Positions 33,642 through 42,963 of a stretch of DNA of 64,000 nucleotides are shown one piece after another (position 1 is the first letter of the stretch; each line of letters begins with the position of its first letter). The stretch is from NCBI RefSeq assembly GCF_900102465.1, contig NZ_FNBW01000015.1, forward strand, positions 62,001-126,000, given 5' to 3'. This stretch comes from Thalassobaculum litoreum DSM 18839. GTDB taxonomy: Bacteria; Pseudomonadota; Alphaproteobacteria; Thalassobaculales; Thalassobaculaceae. A model generated the notes under the pieces. It was given only the letters and a program-made list of their open reading frames with translations. It was not told the origin of the DNA and ran no database searches. Made by a program: the position numbers and the translations under genes.

Positions 33642-35675
33642 ATGAGCAGCGCCACAGAGAAATCCCAAGAGGCGGCGACCAGCCGGATCCGGCCGGCGCG
33701 GCGCTACAGCCTCGTCATGGGGCTGTCCTATGTCGTCCTGCTGGCGGTGTCGGTCGGGTTCTTCCTGTTCCAGATCGACAAGCGCGAGAAGGCGGAATGG
33801 GACGTGCTCGCGAGCGGCCTGAAGGAGCACGGCCTGATCCTCGACGCGCTGGCGTCCGCGGTGGTCAAGCGGTCGCAGGAGATCCGCCAGGACGCCGTTG
33901 CGGCCTATGCGTCGGCCCTGAGCGACGCGCATGAGGACCAGGTCCAGAGCCTGATCGACCGGGGGGAGTTCGGCGGCATCTCCCTGCGGATCAACTCCGG
34001 GGCCGACGTGCCGTCGACAGCGGCGATCTCAGGCGAGTTCAGCAGGGAAGCCGGCCAGACGGACAGTGCCGAACTGGTCGCGGCCGTGCGGTTGCTGACG
34101 GAGTTCCGCTATCTCGTCTCGCTCCTGCCGACGATCAAACGGTCGGCATATCTCTCGCGGACAGGCTTCTCCGTGATGCTCCCGGCGACCCAGGCCGAAG
34201 CCGACGCGTTCCAGCAGGGCGCCCAGTCGAGCAATCTGGTCGAGACCGGGATGCCCGACGACAACCCGGAGCGCCAGGGCCGGTGGCTGTTCGGAACCGA
34301 TCGGGCAGGGCAGCCCGCTCTGCACCTGGTGGTCCCGGTGGACGTCGGGGACCGGTTTCTCGGCGTGATCGCCTTCGAGATCTCCATGGAGTACCTGAAC
34401 CGGGTCAACGGCGACTTCGACTATCCGGTCGGGCGCACGCTGCTCGTCACCGCCGACGACATCCTGCTGGCGTATCCCGAGGAGGAGGGACTCCGGGCCC
34501 CGGTCGGCTCCGACCTCACCGACGCGCTGCCGTCCGACGCGGCGGCGGTCGTCGCGCGTGCCAGCGCGGTTCCGTTGCGCCGCGTCGTCGATGTCGACGG
34601 AACCCTGCTCTATGTCGAGCCCCTGGAATCGGCGCCGTGGACCCTGGTCTATCTGGGCGACCGCTGGACAATCCTGGCCAGCCTGATCTCCGACCGCGGA
34701 CCGGAAATGCTGGCCCTGGTGGCGGTGCTCACGCTCATGCTGCTGATCGCCGGCGGGCTCACCGGCCGCGAGTTCGTGTGGCCGGCCAGCCAGCTGGTCG
34801 AGCATATCAAGGCGGCGGGCGAGGTCGGCCCCGCCGGGCCGCCGCGGGTTCCGCCGGGCTGGCGGCCCTGGTTCCGCACGGTCACCAGGGTGTTCCGCGA
34901 GAATTCGGACCTGGTGCGCCTGCGCCAGGAATTGCAGATCGCCCATGACATGCAGGCCTCGGTGCTGCCGCGGGAGCCGTTCCGGCACGACCGGATGGTG
35001 ATCGTCGGCCAGATGCATGCGGCCTACGAGGTCGGAGGCGATTTCTACGACTATTTCGAGATCGACGAGAAGCGGGTCGGCGTGGTGATCGCCGACGTCT
35101 CGGGCAAGGGCGTGCCGGCCGGCCTGTTCATGATGATCTCGCGCACGCTGCTGCGCGCCGAAGGGCTCGGCGGCGGCGACCCCGGGGAGTGTCTGACCCG
35201 GGTCAACGCCCTGCTGGAGCGCGAGAACGAGGCGGCGATGTTCGTCACGGTGTTCTATGGCGTGATCGACCTGGAGACGTTGACCCTGTCCTACGCGAAT
35301 GCCGGCCACAATCCGCCCTTCGTGCTGCGGGCCGACGGCACCGTGGTTCCCATCGCGCCGCTGGGCGATCTGGTGCTCGGCGTCATGCCGGGTATCGAAT
35401 ACGGGTCGGCCACGACCCAGCTGTCCCCGCAGGACGCCCTGTTCCTCTATACCGACGGCCTGACCGAGGCCTTCGACGTGAACAACGAGGAATACAAGGA
35501 GGCCCGGCTGATCGAGGCCCTGGCGCGATGCCGGGGGCAGTCGGCGGCCGAGATCGGCGACCGGTGCATCGCCGATGTCGAAACCTTCGCGACAGGTGCG
35601 GCCCAGGCCGACGACATGACCTGTCTTGTCATCCGGATCGAGCCCGAGACCCCGTCCGCGCCCCAGACGTCATAG
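33642..35675 (+). CDS. Membrane-anchored SpoIIE/RsbU-type PP2C phosphatase with Cache sensor
   Basis: A 677-residue receptor phosphatase. One helix at ~24-44, a ~330-residue periplasmic dCache-like sensor (including RSAYLSRTGFSVMLPA, PVDVGDRFLGVIAFEIS), a second helix near 365-385, a short HAMP-like linker, then a PP2C/SpoIIE domain from ~440: VGGDFYDYF (D467), VIADVSGKGVPAGLFMMISR, YANAGHNPPFVL and ALFLYTDGLTEAF, with final AQADDMTCLV. It should dephosphorylate an anti-anti-sigma protein in response to a periplasmic signal. No RsbV/RsbW-like partner lies in the window. Confidence 0.88.
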   Translation: MSSATEKSQEAATSRIRPARRYSLVMGLSYVVLLAVSVGFFLFQIDKREKAEWDVLASGLKEHGLILDALASAVVKRSQEIRQDAVAAYASALSDAHEDQVQSLIDRGEFGGISLRINSGADVPSTAAISGEFSREAGQTDSAELVAAVRLLTEFRYLVSLLPTIKRSAYLSRTGFSVMLPATQAEADAFQQGAQSSNLVETGMPDDNPERQGRWLFGTDRAGQPALHLVVPVDVGDRFLGVIAFEISMEYLNRVNGDFDYPVGRTLLVTADDILLAYPEEEGLRAPVGSDLTDALPSDAAAVVARASAVPLRRVVDVDGTLLYVEPLESAPWTLVYLGDRWTILASLISDRGPEMLALVAVLTLMLLIAGGLTGREFVWPASQLVEHIKAAGEVGPAGPPRVPPGWRPWFRTVTRVFRENSDLVRLRQELQIAHDMQASVLPREPFRHDRMVIVGQMHAAYEVGGDFYDYFEIDEKRVGVVIADVSGKGVPAGLFMMISRTLLRAEGLGGGDPGECLTRVNALLERENEAAMFVTVFYGVIDLETLTLSYANAGHNPPFVLRADGTVVPIAPLGDLVLGVMPGIEYGSATTQLSPQDALFLYTDGLTEAFDVNNEEYKEARLIEALARCRGQSAAEIGDRCIADVETFATGAAQADDMTCLVIRIEPETPSAPQTS

Positions 35676-35686
35676 CCCGGCGGCCT

Positions 35687-35712
35687 ACAGGGCACGGCAT
35701 CGGCAGCCCTGT
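35687..35712. terminator. Inverted repeat between convergent genes
   Basis: ACAGGGC (35687-35693) and GCCCTGT (35706-35712), perfect seven-base arms around a 12-base loop, between the convergent PP2C and hmuV genes and touching the hmuV stop. Possible shared transcription end; there is no clear U-run. Confidence 0.35.
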
Positions 35713-36509
35713 CAGAGCGGTCCCGACTGCAGGATCACCGGGCGGCCCGTGCGCGGATGCGACAGGATATCGGCGTCCAGTCGGAAGACATCGGCCAGCA
35801 GGGCCGGTGTCAGGCCGCCCGCCACCGGGCCGTCATAGGCCACTCCGCCGTCGTTCAGCACGACCAGACGGTCGGCATAGGCGGCCGCCAGGTTCAGGTC
35901 ATGCACCACGGCGATCGCCGCGTTGCCGCGCCGGGTGAAGGCGCTGGCGATCGCCATCACCCGATGCTGGTGCGCCGGATCCAGGCTCGCCGTCGGCTCG
36001 TCCAGGATCAGCAGCTTCGGGCCGAGCCGCGGGCTCGCCTGCATCTGGACGAGGCACCGGGCGAGATGCACGCGCTGGCGCTCGCCGCCGGACAGGGTCG
36101 GCACGTAGCGGTCGCGCAGATGGGCGATGCCCACCTGCTCCAGCGCGGCAGCGACGAGCTCCGGGGCGTCGAGGTCGGCCCCGGCCTCGCGGGCGCAGTG
36201 CAGTCCGAGATGAACCACCTCATAGGCGGTGAAATGGAACAGCAGCGACGTCGACTGCGGCAGCACCGTGCGGCGCAGGGCGAGTTCCCGGGCCGAGTAG
36301 TTCGCCACCGGCTGCGCCTGGAGCAGAACCGTGCCGCCGGTCGCGGGGACCTCGCCCGAGATCGCCGCGACCAGGGTCGATTTGCCCGCGCCGTTCGGCC
36401 CGACGATCGCCACAAGCTCTCCGGCGTTCATTGAAAAATCGACGTCCGACAGAACCTCCGTGCTGCCGTAGCGCATCGTCAGACGCTGTACCTGCAGCAG
36501 CATCGTCAT
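35712..36509 (-). CDS. hmuV: Haem/iron ABC transporter ATP-binding protein
   Basis: A 265-residue importer ATPase. Walker A GPNGAGKST (37-45), Q-loop region RRTVLPQSTSLLFHF, signature LSGGERQRVHLARCL, Walker B LLILDEPTASLD, switch IAVVHDLN. FHF after the Q-loop and the haem-cluster neighbours fit HmuV. It energises haem import with HmuU/HmuT. Its ATG overlaps the permease stop as ATGA (36506-36509). Confidence 0.92.
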   Translation of the reverse strand: MTMLLQVQRLTMRYGSTEVLSDVDFSMNAGELVAIVGPNGAGKSTLVAAISGEVPATGGTVLLQAQPVANYSARELALRRTVLPQSTSLLFHFTAYEVVHLGLHCAREAGADLDAPELVAAALEQVGIAHLRDRYVPTLSGGERQRVHLARCLVQMQASPRLGPKLLILDEPTASLDPAHQHRVMAIASAFTRRGNAAIAVVHDLNLAAAYADRLVVLNDGGVAYDGPVAGGLTPALLADVFRLDADILSHPRTGRPVILQSGPL

Positions 36510-37615
36510 CCCCAATCCCTGCGGCGGACCAGCAGCCAGATGAAGAACGGCCCGCCGACCAGGGCGGTGACCACGCCAATCGGAAGCTCGGCCGGCAGCA
36601 CGATCATGCGGGCCAGCAGATCGGCCAGCAGGAACAGGCCGGCGCCGAGCAGCGCCGTGCCCGGTAGAAGCCAGCGGTGATCCGGCCCGGCCAACAGCCG
36701 CACGATATGCGGCACCACGAGGCCGACGAAGCCGATGACGCCGGAGATCGATACCGCTCCTCCGACCGCCACGGCGCTCAGTCCGATGGCCAGCCGCTTG
36801 ACGCGCTGCGGGTCGTGGCCCAGGTGGAAGCTCTCGCGCTCTCCCAGAAGCATCGCGTTCAGAGCGCCGGCCAGGCGCGGCAGCAGGAGGATCGGACCCG
36901 CCATCAGGACGGCGGCCGGCAGCAGCAGGGACCAGTTCAGCCCGGCGACGCTGCCCAGGGTCCAGAACGACAGGTCGCGGAGCTGCTGTTCGTCGCTGAG
37001 GAAGATCAGGAAGCCGATCCCGGCCTGGGCGATGGCGGTGATCGCAACGCCGGCCAGCAGGGTCGTGGCCGCCATGATCTGACCCCCCACGCTGCCGAGG
37101 CGGTAGACGATCAGCGTCGCGGTCAGCCCGCCGGCCAGCGCGGCCACGGGCAGGGCGAAGGCCCGGATCTCCGGCGGCAGGGTCCCGACCATGCCGCCCC
37201 CGACCACGATGACGGCCACGGCCGCGAGCGCCGCGCCGCTGGAGACGCCGATCAGCGCCGGATCGGCCAGCGGATTGCGAAAGATCCCCTGCATCGTCGC
37301 CCCGGCCAATGCCAGGGCGGCGCCGACCAGGCAGCCGGCCGCCACCCGCGGCACCCGGATCGACCAGAACACCAGGGCGTCGCGGGTTTCGGTCTCCCAC
37401 ACAAACTCGGCCCCGAGCGCGTTCAGGATCAGGCGGCCGATCACGCCGGGCGAAATCGACACCGCACCGATGCCCAGCGCCAGAAACAGCGACAGGACCA
37501 GCAGGGCGGCACAGCCCGCCACGACGGCCGCCGCCCGGCGCTCGCGCGGCGCCATGGCGGCCAGTCGGGCGCGGTACCCCGGCTTTGACCGTTTCATCGC
37601 CGAAGAGAGCGTCAT
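36506..37615 (-). CDS. hmuU: Haem ABC transporter permease
   Basis: A 369-residue FecCD/BtuC-fold permease with about ten helices. Family blocks are IRVPRVAAGCLVGAALALAG, IFRNPLADPALIGVSSGA, LGERESFHLGHDPQRVK and ISGVIGFVGLVVPHIVRLL, the last being the ATPase-coupling loop. The N-terminal cytoplasmic extension of ~30 residues is basic. ATGA overlaps join it to both hmuT upstream and hmuV downstream. Moves haem delivered by HmuT across the inner membrane. Confidence 0.93.
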   Translation of the reverse strand: MTLSSAMKRSKPGYRARLAAMAPRERRAAAVVAGCAALLVLSLFLALGIGAVSISPGVIGRLILNALGAEFVWETETRDALVFWSIRVPRVAAGCLVGAALALAGATMQGIFRNPLADPALIGVSSGAALAAVAVIVVGGGMVGTLPPEIRAFALPVAALAGGLTATLIVYRLGSVGGQIMAATTLLAGVAITAIAQAGIGFLIFLSDEQQLRDLSFWTLGSVAGLNWSLLLPAAVLMAGPILLLPRLAGALNAMLLGERESFHLGHDPQRVKRLAIGLSAVAVGGAVSISGVIGFVGLVVPHIVRLLAGPDHRWLLPGTALLGAGLFLLADLLARMIVLPAELPIGVVTALVGGPFFIWLLVRRRDWG

Positions 37616-38490
37616 TGCGGTTTGGCGGAGGCGGGGCCGGGATGAAAGGCCGCCGACAGCAGCGCGACCGCCTCGGCGATGCGCGGTCCGAAGCCGAACA
37701 CCAGCAGCCCGTCGACGCTGACGATCCGTCCGGTCCGCGCCGCCCGGGTCGGCGCGATCTCCGGGCGCTGGAGGATGGCCTGCGGTCCGCCCATCTGCTC
37801 CAGCGTGCGGTCCGGCACCAGGACGATCTCCGGGTCCGCGAGCACGGCCGCCTCGGGAGACAACGGCTTGTAGCCCTCGTACCCGGAGATCGCGTTGACC
37901 CCGCCCGCCGCCTCGATGATGCCGGCGGCCGCCGTATCGCGCCCGGCGGCCAGCGGGGCACCCTTGCCGACGCTGAGCAGGAACAGCACGCGGGGCGGGT
38001 TCGGATGGGCTCGGGCCTGCTGTGAAAGGGCGGTCGCGCGAGTGGTGATCTCGCCGGCCAGCCGCTCCCCATCCGCGGCCCGGCCGAGGGCCGAGGCGAC
38101 GGTCCGGATCTTGCGGCCGACGCCGGCGATATCGGTGGTGTGTTCCGTGCGCACCAGGGCGACGCCCGCCGCGTCCAGTTGTTCGATCACCGCCTCGGGG
38201 CCGGCATCGCCTTCGGCGAGGATGAGGTCCGGCGCCAGCGCCAGGATCGGCTCCACCGCAAGACGGCGCAGATAGCCCACATTGGGCAGCTCATGGGCCG
38301 ACGGCGGATAGAGGCTGGTGGAATCCACCGCCACCAGCCTGTCCTCCTCTCCGAGCAGATAGACGATTTCGGTGATCGAGCCGCCGATCGAGAGGACCCG
38401 CGAGGGCTCGGCCCGGCTCCGGGTGCCGGTCGCCGACGCGATGGCGGCGGCCAGCAGCAGGACCAGCAGAGGTCGAAGGATGATGCGCAT
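37612..38490 (-). CDS. hmuT: Haem-binding periplasmic protein
   Basis: A 292-residue exported binding protein with signal MRIILRPLLVLLLAAAIASA. The two-lobed TroA/HutB fold appears as RVLSIGGSITEIVYLLGEED, DSTSLYPPSAHELPNVGYLR and LAPDLILAEGDAGPE; Y-containing DSTSLYP carries the likely haem-ligand tyrosine. The ATG at 38490 follows GAGG and is preferred over a far upstream start. The neighbours support haem over siderophore. Fifty-plus homologous features match ChuT/HutB-type proteins, from memory of the family. Confidence 0.9.
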   Translation of the reverse strand: MRIILRPLLVLLLAAAIASATGTRSRAEPSRVLSIGGSITEIVYLLGEEDRLVAVDSTSLYPPSAHELPNVGYLRRLAVEPILALAPDLILAEGDAGPEAVIEQLDAAGVALVRTEHTTDIAGVGRKIRTVASALGRAADGERLAGEITTRATALSQQARAHPNPPRVLFLLSVGKGAPLAAGRDTAAAGIIEAAGGVNAISGYEGYKPLSPEAAVLADPEIVLVPDRTLEQMGGPQAILQRPEIAPTRAARTGRIVSVDGLLVFGFGPRIAEAVALLSAAFHPGPASAKPQ

Positions 38491-38501
38491 CTGCCCGCTC
38501 C

Positions 38502-40643
38502 TCAGAACGCGAGGCGGTAGGCGATGGAGCCCTTGAGGTTGCGGCCCGGCTCCGAGACGCCGGCGAAGACCCGCTCGTGGTCGCGGTCGAACACGTTGTC
38601 GACGCCGAGATTGACGGTCAGCCCCTGCAGCGCTTGTTCCGACGGCGCCCATTGCAGATAGAGGTCGAAGACCGAGTAGCCGCCGCGCTCCTCGCTGGCA
38701 TCGTCCACATTGTCGAAGCCGGAGGCGAACTCGCCCTCGACCCCGACCACCGTGTCGATCTCGGACAGCCGCAGACCGATATCGGTGCTCAGCCGGTCCG
38801 GGGTCAGCACGCCGAGAGACTCGCCGGTCCGCGTGTTCTCGCCGTCGATCGACGAGAAGCCGGCCGTCACATAGAAGCGGGGGGTGTCGTAGGACGCTTC
38901 GAGTTCGTAGCCCTCGAGCTCCGCTTCCGGAACGTTGACGGTGTTCGTCGTGCCTGCGTTGCAGCCGGTATAGGGCGGGATGAAGCAGCCGCGCGACGGT
39001 CCGGCGCTGTTCACCGAGATGTCGATCAGGTTTTCCACGTCGGACTGGAAATAGGCGCCCTTGATGCGGAACGCGTCGTTCTTCAGGAGGGTGTCCGAGC
39101 GCTCGTACCCGACGCCGAACTCCAGGGTGTCTGAGACTTCGGGCTTCAGGTTCGGATTGGCCACGAAGCTGTTCACCGCGGTCTGGCCATTGGGCAGCGG
39201 GATCGCGAAATGGGTGCCCTCGTTGTAGAGCTCGTTGATCGACGGCGCGCGGAAGGCCCGGCCGTAGCTGGCGAAGCCGACCAGTCCGCGGATCGGCTCG
39301 TAGGACACCGCGATCTTCGGCGACACCTCGTCGTCGCTGGAACCGTCGTCGATGTCGGAATCGGCCGAGAAGCTGTCGTAGCGGACTCCGGGGATCACGG
39401 TCAGGGTGCCCGGGATCACGTCCTTGACCTCGAAGTTGCCCTGCAGGAAGGCGCCGGCGAACTCGGCCTCGGCGTTCGGCACGCCCGACCGGGTGCCGTC
39501 GGCGCTGGCGGAGTCATAGCCCTTCTGCTCGTCCTGCGAGGCCTCCACCCCGTAGGTCAGGGTGAGGGACGAGCGCTCGGCCAGGGAGAACCGGCTGCGG
39601 TTGTCGATGAACAGGCCGTAGGTGTCGACGTCCTGATCGACGATACGGCCGGAGTCCTCATAGGTCTGTCCGACCTGGGAATTGGTGAAATAGGCCGACG
39701 CGTCCAGGTCGAGCCAGGTCTGACCGAGCGGGGCGTAGAGAACCTGGCCGCGGATCGTGTCGCTGCGGATGTCCTTGTCGGTGATGTCGGAATCCGCCGC
39801 CGTATTGGCGAACTGGCCGTTCGCGGGCTCGCGGGCGTCGTTGTTGAACACCAGATAGGAAAGCGAGGCCGACAGGCCCGGGGTAAACTGGATATCGGCC
39901 TTGGCCAAGCCCGAGATGATGTCGTCGTCGGAGACGAGCTCGGTGCCGTTGCCGAGTTGGATGTCGTCGGAGTCGCGCTTCACGACGCCGCCGAGCAGGC
40001 CGACCCCGTCCATCGGTCGGCCGCCGACGACCAGACTCTCGGTGAATTCCTGATTGACGTCCTGGTAGCCGAACTTGGCGCGGCCGGCGAGGGTGTCGTC
40101 GCCGTCCAGAAGGTCGTCGGCGGACAGGGTGCGCAGGGCGATCATGCCGCCCATCGCCCCGCTGCCGTACAGCGAGGAGGCGGGGCCGCGCAGGACCTCG
40201 CCACCGGCCAGCAGGGCGGGATCGACGAAGACCCGGCCGTTGTGGCCCGACACGAAGTTCTGGCGCGCGCCGTCGATGCGGATCTGGACGTTCTCGCCCT
40301 CGAAGCCTCGGATCGTCGGCACCTGGCCGGTGCGGCGCGGGCCGCCGTCGAAATGGACGCCGGGCACCGAGCGGAACATATCCTCCAGCGTGTCCGGGTC
40401 CTTCAGCTCGATCTGGTCGCGATCGATCACGGTGACCATGCCAGGGTACCGCATGGCGGAGATCGGGCTGCGGGTTGCGGTCACGGAGATCGGCCCGAGT
40501 TCGAGGGGCGCCGTCTCTGCCGATTGATTGCCGCTCTGCTGCTGAGTGTCGCTCTGCTGGGCCGTCGCGCCCGTCGCAAAGCCGCTGAATGCCAGCGCGA
40601 GCGCCGCTGCGCCGACGCTGCCCATACCGATTCTGGTCGTCAC
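38502..40643 (-). CDS. TonB-dependent haem/haemoglobin receptor
   Basis: Outer-membrane receptor of 713 residues that brings haem into the periplasm. After a signal peptide (…TGATAQQ) come a TonB-box-like stretch, the plug (VPGVHFDGGPRRTGQVPTIRG, QIRIDGARQNF, VLRGPASSLYGSGAMGG) and a 22-strand barrel. The haem-receptor signature is complete: FRAPSI...NEGTHF...NPNLKPE (FRAP and NPNL with an intervening His). It ends GSIAYRLAF with a terminal Phe. The GTG at 40643 has AGGGGG upstream and precedes the signal peptide; a TTG at 40670 is less likely. First gene of the hmu cluster. Confidence 0.93.
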   Translation of the reverse strand: MTTRIGMGSVGAAALALAFSGFATGATAQQSDTQQQSGNQSAETAPLELGPISVTATRSPISAMRYPGMVTVIDRDQIELKDPDTLEDMFRSVPGVHFDGGPRRTGQVPTIRGFEGENVQIRIDGARQNFVSGHNGRVFVDPALLAGGEVLRGPASSLYGSGAMGGMIALRTLSADDLLDGDDTLAGRAKFGYQDVNQEFTESLVVGGRPMDGVGLLGGVVKRDSDDIQLGNGTELVSDDDIISGLAKADIQFTPGLSASLSYLVFNNDAREPANGQFANTAADSDITDKDIRSDTIRGQVLYAPLGQTWLDLDASAYFTNSQVGQTYEDSGRIVDQDVDTYGLFIDNRSRFSLAERSSLTLTYGVEASQDEQKGYDSASADGTRSGVPNAEAEFAGAFLQGNFEVKDVIPGTLTVIPGVRYDSFSADSDIDDGSSDDEVSPKIAVSYEPIRGLVGFASYGRAFRAPSINELYNEGTHFAIPLPNGQTAVNSFVANPNLKPEVSDTLEFGVGYERSDTLLKNDAFRIKGAYFQSDVENLIDISVNSAGPSRGCFIPPYTGCNAGTTNTVNVPEAELEGYELEASYDTPRFYVTAGFSSIDGENTRTGESLGVLTPDRLSTDIGLRLSEIDTVVGVEGEFASGFDNVDDASEERGGYSVFDLYLQWAPSEQALQGLTVNLGVDNVFDRDHERVFAGVSEPGRNLKGSIAYRLAF

Positions 40644-40704
40644 TCCAACCCCCTGTCCCTGGAAACGCAAGCCGGACGATGATCGTCGGCGATCGGGACG
40701 TTAT

Positions 40705-40748
40705 TAAGAATGACTCGCAAAAGCAATAGTGTTGAGAATGACCCGCAA
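40705..40748. promoter_or_regulatory. Paired direct repeats in the divergent haem-uptake promoter
   Basis: TAAGAATGACTCGCAA (40705-40720) and TGAGAATGACCCGCAA (40733-40748) agree at 14 of 16 bases and are spaced 28 bases apart. They lie between the receptor and the haem monooxygenase genes. The GAATGA/TCATTC core resembles half of a Fur/Irr-type iron box. Regulator binding is inferred; the 159-base gap holds no gene. Confidence 0.6.
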
Positions 40749-40802
40749 TTGCGTTAATCGGATCGTGTAGACTGGTTTCGGATGCTAGGCAGGGAGTGCA
40801 AC

Positions 40803-41114
40803 ATGTTCATCGCGATGAACCGCTTTAAGGTCACCAAGGGCTCGGAGGAGGATTTCGAGAAGGTCTGGGCGGAACGGGACAGCCATCTGGACGAGGTGCC
40901 CGGCTTCGTCGAGTTCCGCCTGCTGCGCGGGCCGGAGGCGGAGGACCACACGCTGTTCGCCTCGCATACCATCTGGGAGGACCGCGCGGCGTTCGAGGCC
41001 TGGACCAGATCCGAGGCCTTCCGCAAGGCCCACGCCGGCGCCGGCGACCGCAAGGTTCTGTATCTCGGCCACCCGCAGTTCGAGGGCTTCGAGGTCATTC
41101 TGGAAGGTCGGTAG
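40803..41114 (+). CDS. IsdG/HmuQ-type haem-degrading monooxygenase
   Basis: A 103-residue ABM-domain (dimeric ferredoxin-like) enzyme: MFIAMNRFKVTKGSEEDFEK, then PGFVEFRLLRGPEAEDHTLF, SHTIWEDRAAFEAWTRSEAF and the C-terminal GHPQFEGFEVI. N7-like Asn in FIAMNRF, the W and H positions (ASHTIW, KAHAG) match the IsdG/HmuQ catalytic set. It would cleave cytoplasmic haem to release iron. GGGAG precedes the ATG at 40803. Divergent from the receptor and sharing its repeat pair, so coregulation with haem uptake is likely. Confidence 0.88.
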   Translation: MFIAMNRFKVTKGSEEDFEKVWAERDSHLDEVPGFVEFRLLRGPEAEDHTLFASHTIWEDRAAFEAWTRSEAFRKAHAGAGDRKVLYLGHPQFEGFEVILEGR

Positions 41115-41304
41115 CCGGTCTCAGGACAATGTCGGAAGGCGTGACGCTGCCGCACGGCACGCCGGACGACCTGGGGTGCAAGGCGGAGGATGAGGCCGTC
41201 ATGGGCTGATCGTCGGTTTATGGGTCTCCAGCTCCGGCTGCCAGGCGGTATGATCGGCACAGCCGGCCGACCGGGCGGCGGCAGCGTCACTCCAGGTTGA
41301 CCAC

Positions 41305-42792
41305 GTGCTGAGACAGATCACCCCGAAGCAATGGCTGACTCTGCTGTGCGTTCAACTCTGTACGATCCTGTTTGGCGTCACCGTGACCAGCGTCGCGGTG
41401 ATCCTCCCGCAGATCAAAGGCGCGCTGTCCGCGACCCAGGATCAGGTGGCATGGATCCTGACCCTGAACCTCGTGGCGACCGCGGCGGCGACGCCGCTGA
41501 CAGGATGGCTGGCCTCGAAACTGGGCTGGCGCCGGTTGATGGTCGGTTCTGTCCTCGGGTTCACGGGGGCGTCGGTCGCCTGCGGGACCGCCACCTCGCT
41601 TGAGTCGCTGCTCGCCTTCCGGGTCATCCAGGGAGCGCTCGGCGCGCCGATCTTTCCCATGGGGCAGGCCATCATCCTGGCGAAGTTCGAGCGAAAGTTC
41701 CATCCGATGGCGGTGATGATGTGGGGCGTCGGCGGGGTGATGGGGCCGATCCTGGGTCCGACATTCGGCGGCCTCGTCGCCGACAGTCTGGACTGGCGCT
41801 GGTCGTTCTTCATGATCCTGCCGCTCGGCCTCGTGGCCTGTATCCCGACGGTGCTGGCCCTGGGTGACGAGGAACGCGGAACCGCGCGTCGGTTCGACTT
41901 CGTCGGTTTTGCCTTCATCGCCATCGCGATCGGGGCTCTTCAGCTCATGTTCGACCGCGGCCAGAGGCTCGACTGGTTCGAGTCCCCGGAGATCATCCTG
42001 GAATGCGCTCTGGCGGTCGGGTGCCTCTACCTCTTCGTCGCACATTCGGGGACAACGGCCGCGCCGCTGTTCGAGAGCGCCACGTTCCGAGACAGGAACT
42101 TCGTTCTGGGCATCGGCATGGCCATGGTTATGGGAATGCTCCAGTTCACCCCGATGGTGCTTTTCCCGCCCTTGTTGCAGGACCTCCGGGGCTACCCTGA
42201 ATCCATCGTCGGCTACCTGATCGCCATGCGAGGGGTTGGGAATTTCCTGAGCTTCCTGGTGGTCGCCCCGCTCACCCGGTGGAACCCGCAGGCCACGCTG
42301 GCGGCGGGGCTGCTCATCCAAGCCGGTGCCGCTGCCTGGATGGGCGTGCTCGACATGAACATGACGTTCGAGCAGGTGCTGTGGACCAATCTGCTGCACG
42401 GCTTCGGGTTCGGGCTCGCCTACACGCCGATGGCGGTCCTGGCCTTCTCCACGCTCGAGCCGCGGCTGCTTACCCAGGGCAATGCCATATTCAGCCTTCT
42501 GCGGATGCTCGGCAGCAGCTTGTTCATCGCCGTGACGCTGGTGGTGTTCGTGCGCTCGTCCGCCGAGGCGCATTCCAGTCTCGCCGCGCTCATAACCATG
42601 TTCGACGCCCGTTCCCTATCGCTGTGGATAGAGCGGTTCGGCGATCTCGACACACCCCTGCTGCACGGACGTCTCGGCGAAGAGATCCGCCGCCAGGCCG
42701 CGATGATCGGCTACATCAACGCCTTCAACCTGCTGGCGATCGTTCCGTTCCTCGTCGCGCCGGCGGTGCTGATGTTCCGGCTGAGACGCTGA
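41305..42792 (+). CDS. DHA2-family (EmrB/QacA-like) MFS drug exporter
   Basis: A 495-residue, 14-helix exporter. Motif A GWLASKLGWRRLMVGSVLGF, motif C-like WGVGGVMGPILGPTFGGLVA (the DHA signature), and RWSFFMILPLGL are typical of EmrB. No EmrA-like adaptor or regulator is adjacent. The start is a GTG with CAGG upstream. The following glpR is on the same strand but 171 bases away, so it is probably a separate unit. Substrates cannot be inferred. Confidence 0.9.
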   Translation: MLRQITPKQWLTLLCVQLCTILFGVTVTSVAVILPQIKGALSATQDQVAWILTLNLVATAAATPLTGWLASKLGWRRLMVGSVLGFTGASVACGTATSLESLLAFRVIQGALGAPIFPMGQAIILAKFERKFHPMAVMMWGVGGVMGPILGPTFGGLVADSLDWRWSFFMILPLGLVACIPTVLALGDEERGTARRFDFVGFAFIAIAIGALQLMFDRGQRLDWFESPEIILECALAVGCLYLFVAHSGTTAAPLFESATFRDRNFVLGIGMAMVMGMLQFTPMVLFPPLLQDLRGYPESIVGYLIAMRGVGNFLSFLVVAPLTRWNPQATLAAGLLIQAGAAAWMGVLDMNMTFEQVLWTNLLHGFGFGLAYTPMAVLAFSTLEPRLLTQGNAIFSLLRMLGSSLFIAVTLVVFVRSSAEAHSSLAALITMFDARSLSLWIERFGDLDTPLLHGRLGEEIRRQAAMIGYINAFNLLAIVPFLVAPAVLMFRLRR

Positions 42793-42903
42793 GCCACGCG
42801 GTGGGCAGGTCGATGAGACGGCACCGGCGCGGCGACGGAGACGAGACCATCCGTTGGGAGGACTCAGAGCCGACGCAGCGTCTTGTGTCCACGCCCACTG
42901 GCG

Positions 42904-42940
42904 TTCGTTTTTGCTTCGTTTATGATCGAATTTGCGAAAA
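42904..42940 (+). promoter_or_regulatory. Putative GlpR operator upstream of glpR
   Basis: TTCGTTT repeats at 42904-42910 and 42915-42921, 11 bases apart, followed by the opposing GCGAAAA (42934-42940), just upstream of the glpR start. The same 11-base phasing of TTCG recurs before glpD. DeoR/GlpR proteins bind such TTTCG-rich arrays. Autoregulation is inferred. Confidence 0.5.
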
Positions 42941-42963
42941 CGGCAGATTGGACGAAGACAGTG

